A stretch of DNA of 64,000 nt from Helicobacter sp. 16-1353. Lineage in GTDB: Bacteria; Campylobacterota; Campylobacteria; Campylobacterales; Helicobacteraceae. Position 1 is the stretch's first letter; each line of letters starts with the position of its first letter. The translations under genes and the position numbers were made by a program. The stretch covers positions 1 to 64,000 of the forward strand of contig NZ_NHYM01000006.1 of assembly GCF_003288815.1 (NCBI RefSeq). The letters run 5' to 3'. The notes beneath the pieces were generated by a model that was not told where the DNA came from, searched no databases, and worked only from the letters and a program-made list of their open reading frames with translations. Shown in pieces: positions 8,262 to 16,566 of the stretch.

Positions 8262-9830
8262 TTACGCCACCAAATCTAAAAATGGAGAATCTAGTAATTG
8301 TGAATCTAGGGCAGAATCTAGCGTAGAATCTAATATAAAATAGCGGAATCTTGGATTATAGAATCTAGAATCTACATTGGATTCTAGAAGTGTAGAGCAT
8401 AGATTCTTAGAATCTAATGCAATGTAGTAGAATCTAGAATCTAGATTCCCCCCCCCATTTATGTTTTTGTTTATTAGATTCTTATCGCCAAATTTATTTA
8501 CAAATTCATCGATATGTTGGGCGATATATGCGATTTTATGTTTATTTATACCCGGATACACACCAATCCAAAATCCATCATTCATAATCTTATTTGTTTG
8601 CTTAAGCTCCCCGCACACACGATAATCTATGCCCTCTATCAAGCTATCAAATGCTGGGTGAAGTAGCATATTTCCGCCAAAAAGATTCCTAGTTTGTATA
8701 TTTTTAGATTCTAAAAATTCGGTGATTTGATTTCTGCTAAAGCCCACATTATCCCTTAAGATAAGTAGGAATCCAAACCAACTTGGAGTAGAATCTTTTG
8801 TTGCCTGTGGTAGATGAAAAATACCGCTTAAATGCTTTAGGGAATCTAATAAAAGGGAATGATTTTCTTGTCGTTTTTGAACGAAAGATTCTAGTTTTTC
8901 TAGCTGAGCTACGCCGATACTTGCTTGCATTTCGGTGGCTTTTAGATTGTATCCAAAATGTGAATATACATATTTATGGTCATATCCAAATGGAAGCCTC
9001 CCAAAACTCTGGGAAAATCTCGCTCCACAAGTATTATCCCTACCACCTTCACACCAACAATCTCGCCCCCAATCCCTAATGCTTAGAGCGATTTTCTTAA
9101 GTAGCGGATTATTCGTATATACCGCTCCTCCCTCGCCCATAGTAATGTGATGTGCTGGATAAAAGCTAGAAGTCCCAATATCACCAAATGTGCCTGTGAA
9201 TCTACCATCATATTTCGCCCCCAAAGCATCGCAATTATCCTCGATAAGCCAGAGATTATATTTATTGCATAATTCTTTTATCGCTTTTAGATTAAAAGGA
9301 TTCCCCAAAGTGTGAGCGATAAAAATCGCTTTTGTTTTAGGACTTATGGCGGATTTTAGGTTAGATTCTAGATTTTCAATATCGATATTTGCATTATCCA
9401 AGTCAATATCCACAAAAACGGGAATCGCACCAAATTGAATGATTGGTGAAATCGTAGTGGGAAATCCCGCAGAAACAGTTATAACCTCATCGCCCTTTTT
9501 TATCGCTCTATCTTTTAGAAGTGGCGAAGTTAACGTGGCAAATGCTAGGAGATTGGCACTTGAGCCGGAATTCACCAATAATGCAAAGCTAATTCCTAGA
9601 TATTTGGCGAGTTTAGATTCAAACTCTGCGGCATATTTATGTGCAGTGAGCCAAAAATCAAGCGAAGAATCTACAAGATTTACCATCTCTTTTTCATCAT
9701 AGATTCTACCAGCATAATTAATCCTATCGCCAGCTATAAAATCCTTATCTTGCATTGGTTTATGAGCTAGTTCATAATATTCTTTTACTTTTTGCAATAT
9801 CTCAAGCTTTAGATGTTCCGCTTTCTCCAT
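8262..9830 (-). CDS. rfbH: CDP-6-deoxy-D-xylo-4-hexulose-3-dehydrase RfbH, with phase-variable C-terminal tail
   Basis: PMP- and [2Fe-2S]-dependent E1 enzyme that removes the C3 hydroxyl in CDP-3,6-dideoxyhexose synthesis. The diagnostic replacement of the PLP lysine by histidine is visible in SSFYPAHHITMGEGGA, and the iron-sulfur cysteines are in DCWCEGGRDNTC. The aminotransferase fold ends near residue 455 (HIDEFVNKF). After it comes a G9 tract (8448-8456) and a tail of about 60 low-complexity residues with repeated Leu-Asp-Ser, absent from the usual enzyme of about 437 residues. The tail stop TAA directly abuts the next ATG. With G8 or G10 the tail would end within about six codons. The reaction also needs an E3 reductase, not found here. 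Confidence 0.92.
   Translation of the reverse strand: MEKAEHLKLEILQKVKEYYELAHKPMQDKDFIAGDRINYAGRIYDEKEMVNLVDSSLDFWLTAHKYAAEFESKLAKYLGISFALLVNSGSSANLLAFATLTSPLLKDRAIKKGDEVITVSAGFPTTISPIIQFGAIPVFVDIDLDNANIDIENLESNLKSAISPKTKAIFIAHTLGNPFNLKAIKELCNKYNLWLIEDNCDALGAKYDGRFTGTFGDIGTSSFYPAHHITMGEGGAVYTNNPLLKKIALSIRDWGRDCWCEGGRDNTCGARFSQSFGRLPFGYDHKYVYSHFGYNLKATEMQASIGVAQLEKLESFVQKRQENHSLLLDSLKHLSGIFHLPQATKDSTPSWFGFLLILRDNVGFSRNQITEFLESKNIQTRNLFGGNMLLHPAFDSLIEGIDYRVCGELKQTNKIMNDGFWIGVYPGINKHKIAYIAQHIDEFVNKFGDKNLINKNINGGGNLDSRFYYIALDSKNLCSTLLESNVDSRFYNPRFRYFILDSTLDSALDSQLLDSPFLDLVA
8281..8447. repeat. GAATC/GATTC-rich low-complexity stretch (RfbH tail)
   Basis: Between 8281 and 8456 I count 13 copies of GAATC or GATTC, many as TAGAATCTA. 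Less than one would be expected by chance at this base composition. The stretch encodes the Asp-Ser-rich tail of RfbH and lies directly beside a poly-G tract. Confidence 0.8.
8448..8456 (-). repeat. Poly-G tract (G9) at the 3' end of rfbH
   Basis: Nine C on the given strand. G9 keeps the long tail open to the rmlC-like start codon; G8 or G10 would stop translation about 180 bases earlier. Confidence 0.8.
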
Positions 9831-9853
9831 ATCCTTATACCCCGATTTTGGCT

Positions 9854-10687
9854 TTATAATGTGGAATTATATAGTATTTTGTAGTAATTGTATAATTTTT
9901 TAATCCCAGATTCTAAATCCCTAAATTTAACATTTGGCAATATCGTTTTTAGCAGACTATTATCGCCCGTGTAGATTTTGCCCTCTTTGGAGATTCTATA
10001 ATCCACATAATGTATTTTTTGAATCTTAATGGCAATTTCTTCCATACTATAGGCTTCATCTGGGGTTATATTTATAGATTTTTCGCTTGGAAAATTATCC
10101 AACAAAATCTCCAAAATATCGCATAAATCTTCTACATCTAAAAAGCTAAAAGTGCTATTTTCATTAATTTCTATTGGTTTATTACTAAGTGCACAGAAAA
10201 GACAATAGCTTATAAATCGCTTTTTTATTTCATATTTCCCAAAACAGCCAAAAAGATTCAAGCTAATAATATTATTAGAATCCATAATATCCCGCAAAAT
10301 GTAGTATTTGCTAAGCCCATATTCATCTTTTGGGATAGATTTGCTAAAATCGCTTTCTTTGATTTTATGGAGATTCTGCATTCTATTATATTGTGCTCCT
10401 GAACCAAAGGAAATCATTTTCGTATCGCTACTCATTATATTTTTTAGATTCTCATACATTAGGATATTTTTTTGACAAATATTTGTTGTGTGTTGCGTTA
10501 TGCCATAGCTTGCGGAGTGGATTATAAAATCGATATGTTTAATTTGCTTAAAGCTTTTTAGGGCATTGGAATTAGTTAAGTCTAATTCGCTACTACTTGG
10601 GGCGAAAATATGGTATTTATTTATAAAATATTCTTTGATATGTCGCCCGATAAAGCCATTTCCGCCAGTTAAAAATATGGTTTTCAT
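9854..10687 (-). CDS. NAD(P)-dependent epimerase/dehydratase (extended SDR)
   Basis: Extended short-chain dehydrogenase of 277 residues. The nucleotide-binding motif is FLTGGNGFIGRH, the active site has YGLSK (YxxxK), and a Ser-rich strand FGSGAQY supplies the third catalytic residue. A frame extending to 10747 exists, but the ATG at 10687 is two bases after the stop of the ThDP enzyme (TAATTATG) and gives the canonical SDR N-terminus. Likely a reductase or epimerase acting on a nucleotide sugar; a YerF- or Abe/Prt-like reductase is possible but unproven. Confidence 0.82.
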   Translation of the reverse strand: MKTIFLTGGNGFIGRHIKEYFINKYHIFAPSSSELDLTNSNALKSFKQIKHIDFIIHSASYGITQHTTNICQKNILMYENLKNIMSSDTKMISFGSGAQYNRMQNLHKIKESDFSKSIPKDEYGLSKYYILRDIMDSNNIISLNLFGCFGKYEIKKRFISYCLFCALSNKPIEINENSTFSFLDVEDLCDILEILLDNFPSEKSINITPDEAYSMEEIAIKIQKIHYVDYRISKEGKIYTGDNSLLKTILPNVKFRDLESGIKKLYNYYKILYNSTL

Positions 10688-10689
10688 AA

Positions 10690-12462
10690 TTATAGATTTA
10701 ATAAATATTGATATAGTTTTCGCTCTAAGGGCGGAAGTTGGTCGCAATTTGGCTTGTTAAATTCTAGCTTTGGAAATACATATGTATCAAAATCAAATAT
10801 TACTTCGATAATGGCGGCTTTTGGGTAGGAAAATATATGTTTTTTAATATCTTGCTTTTTTATTATCTTAAAATATTTTAATCCATAGGCTTTTGTGATT
10901 TTTTTAAAATTTGGGGTAGAGTAGCCAGAATCTTTGGTTGTTGCAACATAGTTTTTATCAAAATAAATCTCTTGAAAATGTCGTATCATACCTAGCGATT
11001 TATTATTTATGATGATTATTTTAATGGGTAATTTTTCTTTTCGTATGAATTCTAATTCTTGGATATTCATTTGGAATCCACCATCTCCGCAAATACAATA
11101 GATTTTTGTATTTATAGAATCTTGGGAAATATTAGAATCTTTAGAGCCAAAATATGCCCCAATTGCCATAGGAAGTGAGCAACCCATCGCCCCAAATGAT
11201 GATGAAAAAAGGATTCTTTGCTTATCTTTGATATTAAAGCATTGTGCCACCCAAACTTGATTTTGCCCTACATCTGTGGTTATTATCGCATTATTTGGGA
11301 TATATTTGCTAATAGCATTTATAGCTTTTGTTTCAAATCTTGCGTCTTTATCTTTTAGTGTTTGTCTAATCTCTTTGCATATTTTTAGCCATTTATGCCA
11401 CATATAATTTCTAGTTGTAAAATCGTTAGAATCTCTCAAACAAACCGCCAATTTATCGATAAAATCTCCGCAATCACTATGGATTTGTAATTCATTTTCT
11501 TTGATTTTATTGATAAATTCATTTTCATCTATATCAATTCGTATTAACTTTGCATTTGGGGCGAAATTCTCCTTTTTTGCACCAATTTGGCGAATATCAA
11601 GCCTTGAGCCGATACTTAGAATTACATCAGATTTATGTATGATAAAATTTGCCATTCTTAATCCATATGCACCTAAAAAGCCGAAATTTAGCGGGTGTTT
11701 TGTGGGAAGTAGGTCGATATTTGGCATTGAGAGAATGATGGGGATTTGCAATAATTCTAATAATTGTAAAAAATTATTTTTATATGGATTTACGCCCATT
11801 CCAGCGATAATACAAGGTCGCTTAGAATCCTTTAAAATCGCTAGAATCTCGCTAAAATCCATCTCTTTTTTACTAGTTATTTTGTATTCATATTGCCTTA
11901 GTGTGGATAAATCTATATTCTCTTTAAAAATATTCATAGGAATATCAAGCACCACAGCCCCACATCGCCCATTTTTGGCTATATGCAAACTTTTTTGTAA
12001 TTCATAGAGAATCTCATTTTTATCGTTGATGTATGTTGCGTATTTTGTGCAGTTTTTAAGTAGCGGGATTATATCCATCTCTTGGAATCCCTTTTGCCTA
12101 ATTGGCAGATTCCCCTTGCTCTCGTCTATATTTACATTTCCAGTTATAAATAAACAAGGAATTGAATCAAAATATGCATTTGCAATTCCCGTGATTAGAT
12201 TTGTAGCACCCGGTCCGCTTGTAGCATAGGCAACACCGATATTTCTACTAGCTAGGCTATATCCACAAGCCGCAAAGCTAGAGCCTTGCTCGTGGTAATT
12301 TATATGATTTGTTATCTTATCCTTACGCTTATCTAGGGCATTTATAAGGTGGATAACCATTCCGCCCGGATAGCCAAAAATATCTTTTATACCATTTTGT
12401 ATTAGAAATTCCACGATTAAATCTGCCACATTCATATCATTTGGCATAGAATCCCACTTCAT
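10690..12462 (-). CDS. Acetolactate-synthase-like ThDP-dependent enzyme, candidate YerE-type CDP-sugar acyltransferase
   Basis: ThDP enzyme of 590 residues. The N-terminal Pyr domain has the activating glutamate in NYHEQGSSFAACGYS and SGPGATNLITG; the C-terminal PP domain has GDGGFQMN followed by IIINN, the GDG-N27-NN ThDP/Mg motif. It resembles the AHAS large subunit, but there is no ilvH regulatory gene and it sits inside a sugar operon between SDR genes, near rfbF and rfbH. In Yersinia, the related flavoenzyme YerE transfers a two-carbon unit from pyruvate to a CDP-3,6-dideoxy-4-ketohexose. I infer an analogous role; the fold is certain, the reaction is not. Confidence 0.8.
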   Translation of the reverse strand: MKWDSMPNDMNVADLIVEFLIQNGIKDIFGYPGGMVIHLINALDKRKDKITNHINYHEQGSSFAACGYSLASRNIGVAYATSGPGATNLITGIANAYFDSIPCLFITGNVNIDESKGNLPIRQKGFQEMDIIPLLKNCTKYATYINDKNEILYELQKSLHIAKNGRCGAVVLDIPMNIFKENIDLSTLRQYEYKITSKKEMDFSEILAILKDSKRPCIIAGMGVNPYKNNFLQLLELLQIPIILSMPNIDLLPTKHPLNFGFLGAYGLRMANFIIHKSDVILSIGSRLDIRQIGAKKENFAPNAKLIRIDIDENEFINKIKENELQIHSDCGDFIDKLAVCLRDSNDFTTRNYMWHKWLKICKEIRQTLKDKDARFETKAINAISKYIPNNAIITTDVGQNQVWVAQCFNIKDKQRILFSSSFGAMGCSLPMAIGAYFGSKDSNISQDSINTKIYCICGDGGFQMNIQELEFIRKEKLPIKIIIINNKSLGMIRHFQEIYFDKNYVATTKDSGYSTPNFKKITKAYGLKYFKIIKKQDIKKHIFSYPKAAIIEVIFDFDTYVFPKLEFNKPNCDQLPPLERKLYQYLLNL

Positions 12463-12574
12463 ACGGCAATCCTTAATGTGGAATCTGCTGTTTTTGCGTG
12501 GATATTATTGATTTGGTGGAATGTGTGGAATCTAGCGTGGAATCTAGATTTTTCGCGGAATGATGCTAAAAGTC

Positions 12575-14053
12575 TTATTTTATATTTTTGTGCCACCCCC
12601 CCCCATTTTCATCTATTAGCTTTTTAATCCCTATTTCAAAGCTTGTTTTTTCTTTCCAATTTGGCAATGTATCTCCTCCCTCAAATGGAATAAAATTTTC
12701 TCGCTCCATATATGGTTTTGCACCCCAACGAATATCTAGCTTTTTATTTGTGATTTTTTGGAAAATATCTGCTAATTCTCGCAATGTTTTTCGCTCTTTT
12801 GAATGTAGGGCAAATCTCTTGTTTTCCGCAAGATTCCTATATGGAGAATCTAGCAAGTCTATCAATACCTTAAATGCATCTATAATATCATCGATATAGA
12901 TTAAATCTATAAGTTGCATTCCTCCGCTCATCTCTAAAATCTCACCTTCTTTCATATTTATCCAAATATTAAATATCTTATTTCTCGTGTCATTTGGTCC
13001 ATAGGTATCATTTAGAAACATCGAAGTAAAGGTGATATTCGTAGTATTTGCGTAAAAATCAATAATGCTATTAAAAGCACTCTTACTTGCAGCATAGAGA
13101 TTTAGCGGATTATTTGGCATATTTTTATAAAACTGCCAAAAAGTGCCGACATTTATAAACCATCCTTGAAATTCTATCATCGCTAATGCTTGACAAACCT
13201 CGCTCCCAAAGGTGATATTTGAATCGATTAGATTTTTTACATCATTTGCATTATGATTTTTAAGATACAAAGTAGCTAGATGGATAACGCCTAAAATATG
13301 CATTTTTGTGGCTAGAAAATCCGCTAGATTCTTAGTATCAATATAGCGGTAAATCTCGCAATCATCTAGATTCTCTACATTGGAATCTTGCCTAACAAGA
13401 GCGATAATTCTATATTTTTTATTTAATGCTTGAATTAGATTTTTGCCGATAAATCCACTTGCCCCTGTTATTACAATACTTTCAAGTGCAAATTTTGGTA
13501 TTTGTGGATTAGCCAAAAAATCATCTAATCCATCAAATCCTAAATCTCGTTTTGAGATAATGAAATCCCCTATATTGTGATTTTTAGCGACTTTCTCCCA
13601 ATTAAATCCAAAGCTATCATAGGCAATGCCACAATCGCAATTTTGACTATATCCGCTAGTTTGCATATAATGGACTTTTGTAGCATTTTCTAAGCTTAAA
13701 AAGCCGTGTGCAAAGCCTTTTGGGATATATAGGCAGGTGCTAGAATCCAAAACAATGCTAAAATATTGCCTAAATGTCGGCGAATCCACTCTTAAATCAA
13801 CAACTACATCTAGGATTTTCCCACTTGATACAAATACAATTTTTGTATGCTCTTTTGGTGGAAGCTGAAAGTGCATTCCCCGCAAGACACCTTTTTTTGA
13901 AGTGGAATAATAAGATTCCATAAAATTAGAATCTAAATCATTTTGCTTGAAAAAATCGCTATTAAATTGCTTTATAAACTCGCCTCGCTCGTCCTTAAAC
14001 ACATCTAGTTTTAAAATAAATAAATGTTGAAATGCTGTTTTTAGTATCTCCAT
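12575..14053 (-). CDS. Fusion of RmlC-like epimerase and SDR reductase, phase-variable C-terminus
   Basis: Bifunctional protein of 492 residues. Residues 1-190 are a cupin epimerase (VLRGMHFQLPP, GKILDVVVDLR, YIPKGFAHGF) and residues about 193-485 are an extended SDR (VITGASGFIGKN, YAASK). Epimerase and 4-ketoreductase on one chain would give a two-step conversion of a 4-keto sugar. Its ATG overlaps the preceding stop as TAATG. A G9 tract at 12596-12604 lies near the C-terminus; the present frame ends GGGWHKNIK. With G10 the frame stays open 45 more codons and ends at a TGA overlapping the next gene's ATG. Confidence 0.85.
   Translation of the reverse strand: MEILKTAFQHLFILKLDVFKDERGEFIKQFNSDFFKQNDLDSNFMESYYSTSKKGVLRGMHFQLPPKEHTKIVFVSSGKILDVVVDLRVDSPTFRQYFSIVLDSSTCLYIPKGFAHGFLSLENATKVHYMQTSGYSQNCDCGIAYDSFGFNWEKVAKNHNIGDFIISKRDLGFDGLDDFLANPQIPKFALESIVITGASGFIGKNLIQALNKKYRIIALVRQDSNVENLDDCEIYRYIDTKNLADFLATKMHILGVIHLATLYLKNHNANDVKNLIDSNITFGSEVCQALAMIEFQGWFINVGTFWQFYKNMPNNPLNLYAASKSAFNSIIDFYANTTNITFTSMFLNDTYGPNDTRNKIFNIWINMKEGEILEMSGGMQLIDLIYIDDIIDAFKVLIDLLDSPYRNLAENKRFALHSKERKTLRELADIFQKITNKKLDIRWGAKPYMERENFIPFEGGDTLPNWKEKTSFEIGIKKLIDENGGGWHKNIK
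12596..12604 (-). repeat. Poly-G tract (G9) at the 3' end of the cupin-SDR gene
   Basis: Nine C on the given strand. Current frame stops after nine further codons. G10 would open a tail VAQKYKIRLL... that terminates at 12459-12461, overlapping the ATG of the ThDP enzyme. Confidence 0.8.
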
Positions 14054-15138
14054 TAGGCGACCTTTTGGAGATAAGCTAGATTTTGCTTATCAAATTTAGT
14101 AGAAATTTGCGGGGAGATTCTAAATAATATTTTTGTAGCGATTTGCGGATAGATTCGTAGATAAGAATCTTGTGAAAATGTTGGGGAATTTTGATAATCT
14201 TGCGTAAAAATCCACAAATAAAAGAAAGAAATATTAGCAAATGCTATTTTATATTTTTGTGCTACCCCCCCCCTATTTACATTATTTATATAGTATAAAA
14301 TAGTTTGTTTTATACCATCATCAATAGAAGTTTTTGGAATCCAGCCCATATTTTTCAAAGCTCTAATATCTGCTTTGATATTCATATTTTCAAACTCATT
14401 ATATTCTTTTAGTCCAAATAGTAGATTTGCATTGCTTGGCTTTTTCATAATCTCATTATACATTATTAATATTTTTTCACAAAAATCCCTAAGTTTTATT
14501 TGTTTTCCACTGCCAATCTCAAATGTATCCATAGAATCTAGCGAATCTACATAGTAAATAATACTCTCAAATGCACTTATAACATCATCGATATACACAA
14601 AATCCCGCATCTGCTCACCTTTAGTAAGCTCGATATTTTTATCTTTCATTAGATTATTGATTAGATAGCAAATAAATTTATTTTCATCATCTTTTGGACC
14701 ATACATATGCTCTATTTTGGCATTGATTATTTTTATTGTTTTAAAATATTTAAAATATTCGCTCAAATGCGATTTACTTAGGCAATACGGACTAGCAAGT
14801 GGATTTTGCAATGTATCACAATTGATAAATGTTTTTATACCTTGCTTTTGGGCGAATTCTAGAATCTGCAATGCAAATATTATATTTGCTTCTAGGATTT
14901 GGGATATACTCTCGCCATTTCGCCCGTAGTTTGTAGCTGTGTGGATTATATAATCGATTTTATATTTTTTTAGTAGCTCTAAATCATTTATGAATTGTAT
15001 ATTATTATTTTCACCATCGAATCGCCATAGATTTGAACCCAATCGTTTCAATCCCAAAATGCAATATTTGCTTTGCAATCTTAGTGCTAGATGGCTTCCT
15101 AAAAAACCGCTAATGCCCGTTATTAGAAGTGTTTTCAC
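14053..15138 (-). CDS. NAD(P)-dependent epimerase/dehydratase with phase-variable tail
   Basis: Extended SDR, 361 residues as read: LITGISGFLGSHLAL at the N-terminus, YCLSK as YxxxK, and FVYIDDVISAFE typical of nucleotide-sugar SDRs. The fold is complete by about residue 288 (TILYYINNVN). A G9 tract then leads, in the current frame, into a 70-residue tail (VAQKYKIAFANISFF...) ending in TAATG shared with the next start. Other tract lengths stop within about 10 codons. Candidate paratose/abequose-synthase-like or YerF-like reductase; exact reaction unknown. Confidence 0.82.
   Translation of the reverse strand: MKTLLITGISGFLGSHLALRLQSKYCILGLKRLGSNLWRFDGENNNIQFINDLELLKKYKIDYIIHTATNYGRNGESISQILEANIIFALQILEFAQKQGIKTFINCDTLQNPLASPYCLSKSHLSEYFKYFKTIKIINAKIEHMYGPKDDENKFICYLINNLMKDKNIELTKGEQMRDFVYIDDVISAFESIIYYVDSLDSMDTFEIGSGKQIKLRDFCEKILIMYNEIMKKPSNANLLFGLKEYNEFENMNIKADIRALKNMGWIPKTSIDDGIKQTILYYINNVNRGGVAQKYKIAFANISFFYLWIFTQDYQNSPTFSQDSYLRIYPQIATKILFRISPQISTKFDKQNLAYLQKVA
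14265..14273 (-). repeat. Poly-G tract (G9) at the 3' end of the SDR gene
   Basis: Nine C on the given strand. The 18 or so bases after it in coding direction, GTAGCACAAAAATATAAA, nearly match those after the tract at 12596 (GTGGCACAAAAATATAAA), so tract plus flank is duplicated. Confidence 0.8.
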
Positions 15139-15997
15139 GCTGTATTTACCCTTTATTTTTTGACATTATATAGATTTTAGATTAAAAAGAATTTATTAGC
15201 GATTAACTTAATTTTTTATTAGCTTTTTAAATTGCGTTTTTATCTGCTTTAAAATCGCATAGATTCTTGGTGAAAATTGCTTAAGTTTCCATTTTAGATG
15301 TGATTTTAATATTGGGTATGCGTCTAAAATGGCGATTCTAGGGCAATATACGCAGAATCTATGGCTAAATTTTATATGTGGCAGAAGCTTTTTTAGGTCG
15401 CTTTTATTAAAATCCAAGTCTTTAGCGTAGCCCACAAATGGCAAATAATTCAAAAGAAGCGGGATAAAGCTTTTGCCTGAATCTAATAAAAACTCCTTTT
15501 TTAGCTGGTTTTCCATAGTGTTAGCTAGAGATATAAGAGAATTAATAATCAAATAATAGCTATTTAGCGAGTGTTTCATATGTGGAATTGAGAGCTCATT
15601 AACTATCGTTGTAGTTATAGAGCCAGAGCGAATGCGGTAGTTATAAATAATTCTATTAGCGATAAAAATATCGCTAGAGACCACAAAAGCATATTTGCTA
15701 AATAGCACATCTTCGTGGTAGATTTTGGGGATAAATTTAATATTATGATTTAGCAAAAAATCTGCATTATAGATATAGTTCCAAATAGCATTGCTAATAT
15801 CCAAGTGCGAATCTCTTAGTAAAGCTAGTGTTTTATAATGCTGTTGCTTGTATTTTTGGGGCGATTTTATTGCTGGATTTATGTGCTTTATGCCATCAAT
15901 ATCGCTATAATATTTGCTAAAGGCGATAATTTCGACTTTGTTTTGGCTTAAAATTTGAGCTATATATTCCAGTGCGTAAGTTTCCAAATAATCATCG

Positions 15998-16187
15998 GAA
16001 TCTAGGAAAACGATATAGGAATCTTGTGGGTTTTGGGAATCTGTGGAATCTATAGAATTATAGGAGTTTGGGGAATCTGCTGAGATTCTGGAATCTCGTG
16101 GCGATTTAGATTTAAGCTTGGAATCTTTGGAATCTAGTGTAGAATCTTGGGAAATATTAGAATCTTTAGAATCTCGTTTATTTTCTA
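15998..16187. repeat. GAATC/GATTC-rich linker inside the GT2 gene
   Basis: I count 12 copies of GAATC or GATTC in about 190 bases, translated as Asp-Ser-rich sequence (DSKDSNISQDST...). It separates two halves of a conserved glycosyltransferase domain and abuts the poly-G tract. Confidence 0.75.
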
Positions 16188-16196
16188 CCCCCCCCC
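16188..16196 (-). repeat. Poly-G tract (G9) in the GT2 gene
   Basis: Nine C on the given strand. G8 would restore one continuous glycosyltransferase frame. Confidence 0.8.
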
Positions 16197-16566
16197 ATTT
16201 TTTTATTATTTGCAAATAATCTAGCCACATATTCTAGTCCCACATTCCTTGAACTAAAGCCATAATTTGCTTGATTTATAAGGGTAAATCTAGCGTCGTT
16301 TTTGGCATAGATTTTCGCTATTTCGCCACTTTTATCTGTGCTTCCGTCATTTATTAAAATTGCCTTAAAATTCCTATAGCTTTGATTTAGCACGGAATCC
16401 AAACATTGATTTAGGTATTTCTCTACATTATAAATGGGGACAATAATAAAAAATGTAGTTTTTTCTAATCCTTTTAAATCATTTTCCATTTTCGCCACCT
16501 TAAGCATATTTATCTAGTAATATAAATTAGATTCTACTATATTTGGATATTTAGAATAAAAGTTTC

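Larger units (their letters stand above)
15208..16507 (-). pseudogene. Glycosyltransferase family 2, phase-variable, currently out of frame, with Asp-Ser linker insertion
   Basis: The N-terminal frame (16507-16178, best start ATG 16489 after AAGGTGG) has VPIYNVEKYLNQCLDSVLNQ and INDGSTDKSGEIA and stops at GGGRK after a G9 tract. The second frame (to 15208) resumes after a linker with YIVFLDSDDYLETYALEY, the GT-A DxD region. In ordinary GT2 enzymes these blocks are almost contiguous (RNVGLEYA then YIVFLDSDD); here about 70 codons of poly-G and Asp-Ser repeats separate them. G8 would join the frames. Likely a cytoplasmic glycosyltransferase of the glycan operon, OFF in this sequence. Confidence 0.82.

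Noticed and set aside
10690-12462. Housekeeping acetolactate synthase large subunit (ilvB)
   Set aside because: No ilvH or other branched-chain amino-acid gene is adjacent, and the gene overlaps or abuts sugar-modifying genes on both sides. A biosynthetic AHAS role cannot be fully excluded.
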